Assembly (NCBI GenBank): GCA_002255105.1 | Contig: NJEK01000052.1 | Coordinates: forward strand, 1 to 6,498 | Direction: 5' to 3' | Length of the DNA stretch: 6,498 nt | Source: Candidatus Wolframiiraptor sp. EX4484-121 | GTDB taxonomy: Archaea > Thermoproteota > Nitrososphaeria_A > Caldarchaeales > Wolframiiraptoraceae | Shown: positions 1 to 6,250 of the stretch, piece by piece | How positions within the stretch are numbered: the stretch's first letter is position 1 | Layout: the number at the start of each line of letters is the position of its first letter | Notes under the pieces: generated by a model | The model's input: only the letters and a program-made list of their open reading frames with translations | What the model was told of the DNA's origin: nothing | The model's database searches: none | Position numbers and translations under genes: made by a program

Positions 1-138
1 ACCTTCGGCCGACACTCCACTAAGATTCTCCAAATGCTCGGACTATCTAAGCCTCCGGTAGATTCTTCGAGGATGTATAAGCTTAGGATGGATGAGGCGA
101 GCTTCAATAAGCTCTTAAGCTCGCTGAACCTGATTTAG
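1..138 (+). CDS. C-terminal 45 codons of an unidentified protein (5' partial)
   Basis: An open frame runs from the first base of the window to a TAG at 136-138 and gives a 45-residue basic tail beginning TFGRHSTKILQML and ending SSLNLI. It has no stop and uses the AGG/AAG/CTC codon style of its neighbours, so it is probably the end of a real gene whose start lies left of the window. I recognise no motif or family in this tail and assign no function. The next gene starts only 5 bp (TTG) or 14 bp (GTG) after the stop, on the same strand, so the two are probably co-transcribed. That would place it in an operon with the folate cyclo-ligase-like gene and the ACT regulator. Confidence 0.6.
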   Translation, partial: TFGRHSTKILQMLGLSKPPVDSSRMYKLRMDEASFNKLLSSLNLI

Positions 139-143
139 CCTAG

Positions 144-857
144 TTGAACGCCGTGAAGGAGGAGAAGGATAAGATTAGACACGAGGTCTGGAGAAGGCTC
201 GAAGAGCTGGGCTTAGCCAGGTTTCCGAGACCCGTCTACGGTAGAATCCCGAACTTCATCGGAGCTGAGAAGGCGGCGTCAAGACTCCTAAATCTAAAAG
301 AGTATATCGATGCGAGGGTCGTCAAGGTAAGCCCGGACTCTCCCCAAAAATATGTTAGATACAGGTGTCTGCTGGATGGGAAGATCCTGATAATGCCGAC
401 CCCAAGGCTTAGAAGGGGCTTCCTCATACTCGATCCCTCAAGGATTCCGAGGGAGATGTTTGAGAGGACCTCAACGATTCGGGGAGCGTTCAGATATGGA
501 AGGATAATAGATCCTAAGGATATTCCGAGGGTGGATTTGATAGTCACCGGATCCGTGGCCGTTTCAAGGGATGGGATTAGGATTGGGAAGGGAGGGGGAT
601 ATGGGGAGCTCGAATACGCGATCCTGAGAGAGCTTGGGAAGGTTAATGAAGATACGCCCATAATGACGAACGTCCACGACATCCAAGTCTATGATAGACT
701 TCCATCAGAACCACACGATCTAACCATCGATTACATCGCAACCCCAAGAGATCTAATTAAGATTAGGCGGAGAAGAGCCAGGCCTAGGGGCATCCTATGG
801 GATCTCCTCGATGAGGAGAAGCTTAGAATATGGCCTGGGTATAAGCGAGGATGGTAA
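144..857 (+). CDS. 5-formyltetrahydrofolate cyclo-ligase family protein (archaeal type)
   Basis: The 237-residue product matches the archaeal branch of the 5-formyl-THF cyclo-ligase (MTHFS) family. In bacteria and eukaryotes the enzyme uses ATP to convert 5-formyl-THF to 5,10-methenyl-THF in the cytoplasm. Diagnostic parts are the N-terminal RFPRPVYGRIPNF segment (about residues 26-38), the glycine-rich GKGGGYGELE loop (148-157), which corresponds to the family's GxGGGYYD nucleotide/substrate loop, and DLTIDYIATP (192-201) followed by basic RRRRARPRG. The length fits the archaeal family. Many archaea use tetrahydromethanopterin rather than folate, so the true substrate is uncertain. The chosen start is TTG at 144. 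A GTG at 153, giving MKEEKDK, is equally plausible, and neither has a clear ribosome binding site. The 3' end overlaps the following ACT-regulator gene by 47 nt in a different frame. Confidence 0.85.
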   Translation: MNAVKEEKDKIRHEVWRRLEELGLARFPRPVYGRIPNFIGAEKAASRLLNLKEYIDARVVKVSPDSPQKYVRYRCLLDGKILIMPTPRLRRGFLILDPSRIPREMFERTSTIRGAFRYGRIIDPKDIPRVDLIVTGSVAVSRDGIRIGKGGGYGELEYAILRELGKVNEDTPIMTNVHDIQVYDRLPSEPHDLTIDYIATPRDLIKIRRRRARPRGILWDLLDEEKLRIWPGYKRGW

Positions 858-1260
858 GGTTGTCGTAGGCCCAGTCGAGATAGCGGACTCATCCCTTGCC
901 AGAGCGGCTGGGGTGGATAGGAGGGTTGTGAGACAGACGATACAGCAACTCTTAGGAGATCCAACCCTAAAGAAGATCTTCACGGGACTTAAGCCCGCTG
1001 GCGCGTTCCTCGCCCCAATAGCTAAGGAGCTTGGATATTCGGTGGTCGAGATAAGAGCGGATCCAAGCGCCGTCGGCATCTTGGCGAACGCGGCCAAGAT
1101 AATAGCCGATGAAGGGATAAGCATAAGGCAAGCCGTGGCGGAGGATCCGGAGCTATTCCCCGAACCCAAGCTCATCTTGGTGCTTGAACAGCCGCTATCC
1201 GGCGACGGCTTGAGCAAGTTGCTGAAGATCCCGAGCGTCAAGAGCGTGACGACGTATTAA
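811..1260 (+). CDS. HTH-ACT domain protein, predicted regulator of amino acid metabolism (COG2150-like)
   Basis: The 149-residue protein resembles the archaeal family annotated as 'predicted regulator of amino acid metabolism, contains ACT domain'. Residues about 28-48 (SLARAAGVDRRVVRQTIQQLL) look like a helix-turn-helix or winged-helix DNA-binding segment. Residues about 77-149 form an ACT domain: SVVEIRAD strand, an alanine-rich helix, EGISIRQAVAED, the strand KLILVLEQPL, and the final helix and strand ending VKSVTTY. ACT domains commonly bind amino acids, so ligand-controlled transcription is the expected role, but neither ligand nor target is visible. ATG 811 is the only reasonable start, because the frame upstream has no other start codon before a stop at 754-756. 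As I recall the family, this start leaves the protein about 15-20 residues short at the N-terminus. It lies inside the 3' end of the cyclo-ligase gene, suggesting translational coupling. Confidence 0.8.
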   Translation: MRRSLEYGLGISEDGKVVVGPVEIADSSLARAAGVDRRVVRQTIQQLLGDPTLKKIFTGLKPAGAFLAPIAKELGYSVVEIRADPSAVGILANAAKIIADEGISIRQAVAEDPELFPEPKLILVLEQPLSGDGLSKLLKIPSVKSVTTY

Positions 1261-1324
1261 CATAACCTCAACAATCTAAACCTGCTTGCTTAGATCGGAG
1301 TAAAGTTTAACACGGATAAAATTC

Positions 1325-1726
1325 ATGGAGATTGAAGGGTTCAAGGATTTGAGGCTCGTAATCGACGACGCTGAGTCGGGAATAGCCTTGGCGGCCTTCG
1401 ACTCTGAGAAGATAGATGGAGATATGGTCATGAGATTCGCTAGAGAGGGCGAGGAATTCCATGGAATAGGCATGAGGAAGCCGAAGATCCTGAGGGGCGG
1501 AGAGATAGTTATAGCGGACTCGAGCAGGCTAGTGGCCATCTACCCGTATCGAGACGCCGAGTATAGTAAGGTCACGTTGGGAACGGAGAGGGTGTGTTTG
1601 ATGGTCTGCGGAGTCCCTGGAATAAGGCTTGAAGTTCTTAAGGATGCGGGGAAGCTCGCCGCAGACTATATCATTAGATTTTGCGGGGGAGAGCTACTCA
1701 GGGGGTTTGAGCTGGGAAAATCTTAA
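1325..1726 (+). CDS. Short B3/B4 (PheRS beta-like) domain protein, C-terminal half only
   Basis: The 133-residue product matches the second half of stand-alone B3/B4 domain proteins, which resemble the editing/tRNA-binding module of phenylalanyl-tRNA synthetase beta. Matching signatures are the DSEKIDGDMVMRFA segment (26-39), GEEFHGIG (42-49), GGEIVIADS (58-66), YPYRDAEYSKVT (73-84), CGVPGI (95-100) and a last helix ending RFCGGEL (118-124). The family usually has about 220 residues. The N-terminal half, with the SFGxxPxxYRPSxEALLRR-type region, is absent. A TAA at 1301-1303 closes the frame, so no upstream extension is possible. The gene may be a functional minimal form or a decayed copy; the intact reading frame and conserved blocks favour expression. 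By analogy it may act on misacylated tRNA or free amino acids, but this is unproven. It sits 64 bp after the ACT gene and 34 bp before the oxidoreductase. Confidence 0.72.
   Translation: MEIEGFKDLRLVIDDAESGIALAAFDSEKIDGDMVMRFAREGEEFHGIGMRKPKILRGGEIVIADSSRLVAIYPYRDAEYSKVTLGTERVCLMVCGVPGIRLEVLKDAGKLAADYIIRFCGGELLRGFELGKS
1719..1726 (+). promoter_or_regulatory. Candidate TATA element for the oxidoreductase gene
   Basis: AATCTTAA, preceded by GGGAA (a possible BRE), begins 42 nt before the ATG of the oxidoreductase gene. Archaeal TATA boxes are centred about 25-27 nt before the transcription start, so initiation would fall near 1748 and leave a leader of about 13 nt. The same 8-mer lies 40 nt before the ATG of the following radical SAM gene. 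The element overlaps the stop codon of the B3/B4 gene, which lowers certainty. Confidence 0.3.
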
Positions 1727-1760
1727 GTATGATGATTGCATATTTCTCAGCTGATCGGCT

Positions 1761-3608
1761 ATGTTAGGCGGATATATGGGCAAGATACTTAGGGTTGATC
1801 TCACCACGAGAACGATCTCAGCCGAGCCGATAGATGAGGAGGTGGCGAGGAAGTATATCGGTGGAAAGGGGTATGCTGTGAAGATCCTCTACGACATAGC
1901 CAAGAGCTATGAGGAGAAGGGAATAGACTTAAGGGATCTTAATCCACTCGGCCCGGAAAACGTCCTGATCTTCGCCACAGGCCCCGCAACGGGGTTCCCA
2001 GAGGTTCCATCATCCGGAAGATATCACATTATGGCCTTGAAGGCTCCTCTAACGGGATCTATCGGCAGCGGAAACGCTGGCGGCGAGTGGGGGCCATTCC
2101 TGAAGTTCGCTGGATACGATATGATCGTGGTCCAAGGCGCTTCAGACACTCCAGTCTATCTCTCGATAACCGATGGAGAGGCTGAGCTTAGAGATGCATC
2201 CCATGTGTGGGGGATGAACACCTTCGATACCTGCAGGATCCTGAAGAAGGAGGTTGGGGGAAAGAATGTGAGCGTGGCGTGCATAGGTCCGGCCGGAGAG
2301 AACCTAGTCTATTTTGCACCGGTTATAAACGATGAGCATAGGGCTGGCGGTAGAGGTGGGCTTGGAGCGGTTATGGGATCCAAGAAGCTCAAGGCGATAG
2401 TGGTTTCAGGGACCCGGAAGCCTCAGGCGGCGAATCCCGAAAAGCTTAGGGAGGTTGGGAAGAAGCTCCTCGAAAAGATCAAGACAAACCCCGTGACAAG
2501 CGAGTCCCTACCAAAGCTCGGGACAGCGGTCCTCGTAAAGATAATTAATGGCGCTGGAATACTCCCATATAAGAACTGGCAGAGTGGAGTGAATCCAGAG
2601 GCCGAGAAGATAAGCGGCGAAGTGCTCGCCGAGAAATATCTCATTAAGAGGAGACCTTGCTGGGGCTGTCCCATAGGATGCGGTAGGGTTTCGAGGGTTG
2701 AGAAGGGAGCCTTCCAGATACTCTACACGGAGGGACCTGAATACGAGAACATCTGGGCCCTCGGAAGCTGCACGGGGGTCTCGGACCTCGAGGCCGTAAT
2801 TAAGGCGAACCACTACTGCGATGAGCTTGGAATAGATCCGATAAGCATGGGCTCAACGATAGCATGCGCGATGGAGCTCGTCGAGAAGGGATGTATCCCG
2901 GAGGAGACCCTACAGGGATTGGATCTAAGGTTTGGGAACTCCGCCGCCCTAGTTGAAGCAATTTGGAGAACCGCGTATAAGGTTGGCTTCGGAAAGTACT
3001 TGGCCCTAGGCTCCAAGAGGCTTGCGGAGATCTTCGGGAGACCCGAGCTATCGATGAGCGTTAAGGGGTTGGAGATGCCCGCATACGATCCCAGGGGAGC
3101 TAAGGGGATAGGATTGGAGTATGCAACCTCGAATAGGGGTGGATGCCATGTAACCGGATACACGATCTCGCCCGAGATCCTAGGAGTTCCCGAGAAGATA
3201 GATCCATTAACGCCGAAGGGTAAGGCGAAGTGGGTCAAGACCTTCCAAGACTTCACATGCGTCGTGAACTCCGCCGTGAACTGCCTCTTCACAACCTTCG
3301 CCCTCGGGGCGGAGGACTACGCCGCCTTCCTCTCGGCAGTAATGGGAGTTGACTACACGGCCGACGACATAATGAGGATAGGCGAGAGGATATACAATCT
3401 TGAGAGGGTCTTGGTCAATAAGCTTGGATTCGATGGGAAGGATGACACGCTTCCACCGAGACTATTGAAGGAGCCTATGCCTGAAGGGCCTGCGAAGGGG
3501 CATGTAGTCGAGCTCGATGAGATGAAGAAGGAGTATTATGAGCTTAGAGGATGGGTCGATGGAAGGCCGACTCCGGAGAAGTTGAAGGAGCTTGAGATAG
3601 AGCTCTAA
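1761..3608 (+). CDS. aor: Tungsten-containing aldehyde:ferredoxin oxidoreductase (AOR family)
   Basis: A 615-residue, full-length AOR-family enzyme. Such cytoplasmic enzymes oxidise aldehydes to carboxylic acids and pass electrons to ferredoxin, using a tungsten bis-pyranopterin and one [4Fe-4S] cluster. The N-terminal domain (about 1-210) shows GGYMGKILRVDLTT, KYIGGKGYAV, a FATGPATG segment, SGRYHIMALKAPLTGSIGSG and the HRAGGRGGLGAVMGSKKLKAI block. Cluster ligands appear as C300-x2-C303-x3-C307, with C508 as the distal fourth cysteine. GPEYE (325-329), DELGID (354-359) and H463 match active-site or pterin-binding regions. The second pterin motif, DxxGLC in Pyrococcus, reads NSAVNC (503-508). 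ATG 1761 keeps the conserved GGYMGK start; ATG 1776 is an alternative. The substrate cannot be read from the sequence, so FOR- or GOR-like specificity remains possible. The next gene is a probable maturase. Confidence 0.93.
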   Translation: MLGGYMGKILRVDLTTRTISAEPIDEEVARKYIGGKGYAVKILYDIAKSYEEKGIDLRDLNPLGPENVLIFATGPATGFPEVPSSGRYHIMALKAPLTGSIGSGNAGGEWGPFLKFAGYDMIVVQGASDTPVYLSITDGEAELRDASHVWGMNTFDTCRILKKEVGGKNVSVACIGPAGENLVYFAPVINDEHRAGGRGGLGAVMGSKKLKAIVVSGTRKPQAANPEKLREVGKKLLEKIKTNPVTSESLPKLGTAVLVKIINGAGILPYKNWQSGVNPEAEKISGEVLAEKYLIKRRPCWGCPIGCGRVSRVEKGAFQILYTEGPEYENIWALGSCTGVSDLEAVIKANHYCDELGIDPISMGSTIACAMELVEKGCIPEETLQGLDLRFGNSAALVEAIWRTAYKVGFGKYLALGSKRLAEIFGRPELSMSVKGLEMPAYDPRGAKGIGLEYATSNRGGCHVTGYTISPEILGVPEKIDPLTPKGKAKWVKTFQDFTCVVNSAVNCLFTTFALGAEDYAAFLSAVMGVDYTADDIMRIGERIYNLERVLVNKLGFDGKDDTLPPRLLKEPMPEGPAKGHVVELDEMKKEYYELRGWVDGRPTPEKLKELEIEL

Positions 3609-3615
3609 TCGAGAC

Positions 3616-3623
3616 AATCTTAA
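3616..3623 (+). promoter_or_regulatory. Candidate TATA element for the radical SAM gene
   Basis: AATCTTAA lies in the 47-bp gap after the oxidoreductase stop codon, starting 40 nt before ATG 3656. It is identical to the 8-mer found 42 nt before the oxidoreductase ATG. As a TATA box it would place transcription initiation near 3646, giving a leader of about 10 nt to ATG 3656, or a leaderless message from TTG 3647. The call rests on position and similarity only. Confidence 0.3.
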
Positions 3624-3655
3624 TCCCATACCTCCCCTCACTTATTTTGCGAAAG

Positions 3656-4945
3656 ATGGGGCACGACTTCGATCTTAGAAACCTGCATATAGAGGTCACC
3701 ACCAGATGCAACCTTAACTGCATCTATTGTCTGAGGAGGTTTTGGTCGGGCTATGAGCCGAGGGACATGGATTTCAACACATATCTCAGGATATTGGATC
3801 AAGTTGAGGGATTGGAGAGGATAAATCTATATGGATTTGGAGAACCATTCATGAATTCTAGAATACTCGACATGATATATCATGCGAGGAGATCATTTAG
3901 GGATTCAAAGATATTTCTGAGCACGAACGGCATGCTCCTCGATGAATCGGTTATAGAGAAGGCAATTAAGCGCGGATTAAACTCCATAGCCGTCTCAATA
4001 GACACGATCAACCTACAGCAGCTCAGGAAGATTCGAGTTGGATCAAGTTCAAGGGTGCTAAAATCACTTAATGATCTCTGCAAGATCGGTAGGAGGATTC
4101 TGCCGGAGCTTGAGATAGGGGTTGAGTGCGTGATCTTAAAGCATGGAATCGGAGAGCTTCCGAAAGTGGTGGAATATGCCGCTGATATGGGGGTGGATTA
4201 CGTCCAGGTAAGCCACGTGGTTCCATATTCGAAGCAGATCTATGAGTATGCTTGCTACACATGCGTGAGCGAGGAAGTGTTATCCTTGCTCGGAGAGGAT
4301 CGATTAAGGGAACTGTGCGAGATCCGCGATAAAGCCTCACTTCAAGCCCTACTCCTGTCTTATGCTGGACCGAGAACGACTCATGAACTCCGGAAATACT
4401 TTGAGATTGTAAAAGACTTGACATCGCACGGTTATACCGCGAACCTAACGGCCCTCTGCGAAGAGCAGCATAAGATAAGCTTGGCGCTGAGAGTTAGAGA
4501 AGTGTTTGAGCATATGTGTGAAGTCGCCAAGAGTTGCGGAGTGGAGCTTAGGGTTCCCAAGATATTCTCAGACGCCGCCGATAGAACATGTCCATATGAG
4601 GAGAAGCATTCGATCTTTGTTAGAAGTGATGGGAGGGTCACGCCGTGCATGGAGCTGGCCTACACTCATCCCGAATACGTCAACTCCCATAACAAGCTAG
4701 TTCATGAATATCTGATCGGAGACGTTAGGTCTGAGAGTCTGTCAAAGGTCCTATCGAATGAGGGATTTAAGAGATTGAGGGAAATGAGGAAGAATCTAAC
4801 CCTTAACTCTCCATGGTGTGGAGACTGCCCATACTCAGAACTCGAATGCTGGTTCGTGAAGGACAACCTGCTCGACTGCTACGGAAACTCCCCATCATGC
4901 TCCGAGTGCCTATACAGCGTCGGCTTAGCCTCATGTATAATCTAA
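3656..4945 (+). CDS. cmo: Radical SAM/SPASM protein, probable tungsten-cofactor oxidoreductase maturase (Cmo-like)
   Basis: A 429-residue radical SAM enzyme. C18-x3-C22-x2-C25 is the S-adenosylmethionine [4Fe-4S] motif, following LHIEVTTRCNLNC. GFGEP (60-64) is the GGEP-type SAM-binding strand, and FLSTNGMLL (87-95) fits the barrel. The C-terminal third is SPASM-like, with cysteines at 312, 331 (C-x13-G-x4-C), 388, 391, 398, 408, 415, 418 and 427, expected to hold auxiliary Fe-S clusters. In Pyrococcus a radical SAM gene named cmo adjoins aor, and a related maturase family accompanies tungsten oxidoreductases; the position here, just after an AOR gene, supports that role. Its chemistry is not established. 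Residues about 195-300 form an extra, mostly helical segment containing CYTC (200-203) and four more cysteines. ATG 3656 was chosen; in-frame TTG 3647 would add three residues. Confidence 0.85.
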   Translation: MGHDFDLRNLHIEVTTRCNLNCIYCLRRFWSGYEPRDMDFNTYLRILDQVEGLERINLYGFGEPFMNSRILDMIYHARRSFRDSKIFLSTNGMLLDESVIEKAIKRGLNSIAVSIDTINLQQLRKIRVGSSSRVLKSLNDLCKIGRRILPELEIGVECVILKHGIGELPKVVEYAADMGVDYVQVSHVVPYSKQIYEYACYTCVSEEVLSLLGEDRLRELCEIRDKASLQALLLSYAGPRTTHELRKYFEIVKDLTSHGYTANLTALCEEQHKISLALRVREVFEHMCEVAKSCGVELRVPKIFSDAADRTCPYEEKHSIFVRSDGRVTPCMELAYTHPEYVNSHNKLVHEYLIGDVRSESLSKVLSNEGFKRLREMRKNLTLNSPWCGDCPYSELECWFVKDNLLDCYGNSPSCSECLYSVGLASCII

Positions 4946-4964
4946 TCTCGTCATCTGAATCGGA

Positions 4965-6155
4965 TTATGCCTCGTTAGGGCTCTCAAGTCTCCCAAAACT
5001 CCATAAACCCCTATTCACGATAATATCCCTCAAAATGTTTCTGGCGTAGTCTTCATCTAGGTTCAATAGGAGGGCGGCTATATGCTTACATAGCTTAAAC
5101 TCCAATCTAACCCGCTCCCAGTCCGCGCAGTCATGTAAGATCAACCTCCTATCGAGATCCATGATCACGCCGTACTCCTTGACCTCCGCGCTCAGATAGT
5201 TCTCAGACCTTTCTAAAATCTTAATCAGACCCTTATCCATCTTTTCAGCCCTCCTAAGCCTTGACTCGCTCACCAACATCTTTAAAAGACCTCTTACATC
5301 GTTTGGAAGCTTTTCGGGAGACATGTAGATCGATAGGGATTCAACGGGTTTAGCCGGTCTAGCCAGATTCATCTCAACCTCCTCCAAAACCTCCCTCTGC
5401 ATGGGAGTTATTATTCCAAGGATCTCAAGGACTTGGAGGCAGTTATGGACGGCATATCCATGGAAGTGGTTGTTAAAGTATCCATAAACCACATCGACTC
5501 TATCGCTCAACTCCTCCAACCTATCCTTCCAGGGCTCAAGCTCCTCCCTAGTATAATGATAGTTATACCATGGCCTCCCTCCCTTCCCATGCCATCTAAC
5601 ATATGAGAAATTAGTTGTTACGTGTAGCTCGGGTGGGAGCAGCGGCTCGTCCACTATCGTGTATGCGACATCATATCTCGATAAGAGACTGAGGGAATCC
5701 TCCCTGAGCCATGATGGATCCCTGAACTCCACTGCAAACCTGTAATCATCTGGGAGGATCTTGAAGAATTCTCTCAAAAGATCTCTATGCTTCTCATAAG
5801 TGAAGCTTGGAGGGAGCTGGATCAAGAGGGCTCCGAGCTTTCCGGAGCGGCTTAACGGTTTGAGGATCTCGAGGAATCTGCTGAGATCTCTTTCGATGCC
5901 CTCCGACAGATCGAGCTTTTTCCTATGGGTTATCAGCCTCGGAATCTTGGCCGAGAATATGAAGTTCTCAGGAACGACCTTCTCCATCGAGAGGATGATT
6001 CTAGGATCGGGATACGAGTAGAACGTGGAGTCTATCTCAACCGTCTCAAATATCCTCGAATATCTATGAAGCTTGCTCTCATTAGAGCTCCTGTAGAAGA
6101 TCCCGACCCAATCGTCGTAACTCCATCCACTGGTACCTAGGAGGATCTTGGCCAA
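4965..6155 (-). CDS. DUF72 (YecE-like) protein with C-terminal SWIM-like zinc-finger extension
   Basis: A 396-residue protein. Residues 1 to about 265 are a DUF72 domain, a TIM-barrel fold of unknown biochemical function. Signatures are GTSGWSYDDW (7-16), ETVEIDSTFY (37-46), FIFSAKIPRLITH (65-77), LIQLPPSF (111-118), FAVEFRDPSWL (140-150), YVRWHGKGG (185-193) and VYGYFNNHFHGYAVHNC (223-239). After a charged linker, residues about 318-364 resemble a SWIM zinc finger: beta-rich EVKEYGVIMDLD, then H341-x-C343-ADW and C356-K-H358-IAALLL. The canonical pattern is CxC...CxH, so the first cysteine is histidine here, and zinc binding by H,C,C,H is inferred. SWIM modules are associated with DNA or protein binding. 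Start is TTG 6155, placed directly before the first beta strand, with a TATA-like box about 30 nt upstream. A DUF72 paralogue is transcribed divergently next door. Confidence 0.88.
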   Translation of the reverse strand: MAKILLGTSGWSYDDWVGIFYRSSNESKLHRYSRIFETVEIDSTFYSYPDPRIILSMEKVVPENFIFSAKIPRLITHRKKLDLSEGIERDLSRFLEILKPLSRSGKLGALLIQLPPSFTYEKHRDLLREFFKILPDDYRFAVEFRDPSWLREDSLSLLSRYDVAYTIVDEPLLPPELHVTTNFSYVRWHGKGGRPWYNYHYTREELEPWKDRLEELSDRVDVVYGYFNNHFHGYAVHNCLQVLEILGIITPMQREVLEEVEMNLARPAKPVESLSIYMSPEKLPNDVRGLLKMLVSESRLRRAEKMDKGLIKILERSENYLSAEVKEYGVIMDLDRRLILHDCADWERVRLEFKLCKHIAALLLNLDEDYARNILRDIIVNRGLWSFGRLESPNEA

Positions 6156-6181
6156 GCCCGTCGATCCATGGCCGAGGCCGG

Positions 6182-6188
6182 ATTTAAG
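6182..6188 (-). promoter_or_regulatory. Candidate TATA box for the DUF72-SWIM gene (leaderless)
   Basis: On the minus strand the sequence reads AACTTAAATCC, with CTTAAAT centred about 30 nt before the TTG start at 6155. That spacing suits an archaeal promoter producing a leaderless or nearly leaderless transcript, and it supports TTG 6155 over an upstream start. The reading frame upstream stays open but contains no typical DUF72 residues. No Shine-Dalgarno site is visible before TTG. Confidence 0.35.
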
Positions 6189-6211
6189 TTGAGCATCAAA
6201 ACGGCGCCCAA

Positions 6212-6230
6212 GCTTTAACTCAAATATTCC
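6212..6230 (+). promoter_or_regulatory. Candidate promoter for the rightward DUF72 gene
   Basis: GCTTTAACTC (6212-6221), followed by AAATATTC (6222-6229), is the only AT-rich stretch before the rightward DUF72 gene. A TATA box centred near 6216 predicts initiation near 6241, about 10 nt before GTG 6251; one centred near 6226 predicts a leaderless transcript from GTG 6251. Both would exclude the in-frame TTG at 6233. The divergent promoters share a 95-bp region in which a single regulator could control both genes. Confidence 0.3.
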
Positions 6231-6250
6231 TCTTGTATGTTTCAGGGGAT

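Noticed and set aside
236..1241. Minus-strand open frames across the cyclo-ligase and ACT genes
   Set aside because: They are antisense shadows: their translations match no motif I know, while the + strand frames carry clear family signatures over the same bases.
1304..1311. AGTTTAAC as a TATA box for the B3/B4 gene
   Set aside because: It is centred only about 17 nt before ATG 1325, which would put transcription initiation after the start codon. The rest of the 64-bp gap shows no better-placed box, so I list no promoter there.
2423..3292. Several long open frames on the minus strand opposite the oxidoreductase gene
   Set aside because: They lie entirely antisense to a strongly conserved 615-residue enzyme, give low-complexity Ser/Pro/Leu-rich translations without recognisable motifs, and are expected from the codon composition of the + strand gene.
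4506..5049. Two short + strand open frames inside the radical SAM gene and over the convergent junction
   Set aside because: Both overlap conserved cysteine-containing coding sequence in another frame, or the end of the minus-strand DUF72 gene, and have no independent start signal or recognisable domain.
6189..6223. TTGAG and CTCAA as an inverted-repeat operator between the divergent DUF72 genes
   Set aside because: The arms match over only five bases with a 25-nt spacer, and flanking bases do not extend the symmetry, so it is within chance expectation.
6233..6250. Upstream TTG (6233) as the start of the rightward DUF72 gene
   Set aside because: It would add six residues not typical for the family and lies upstream of the transcription start predicted from the nearest TATA-like box; GTG 6251 fits better.
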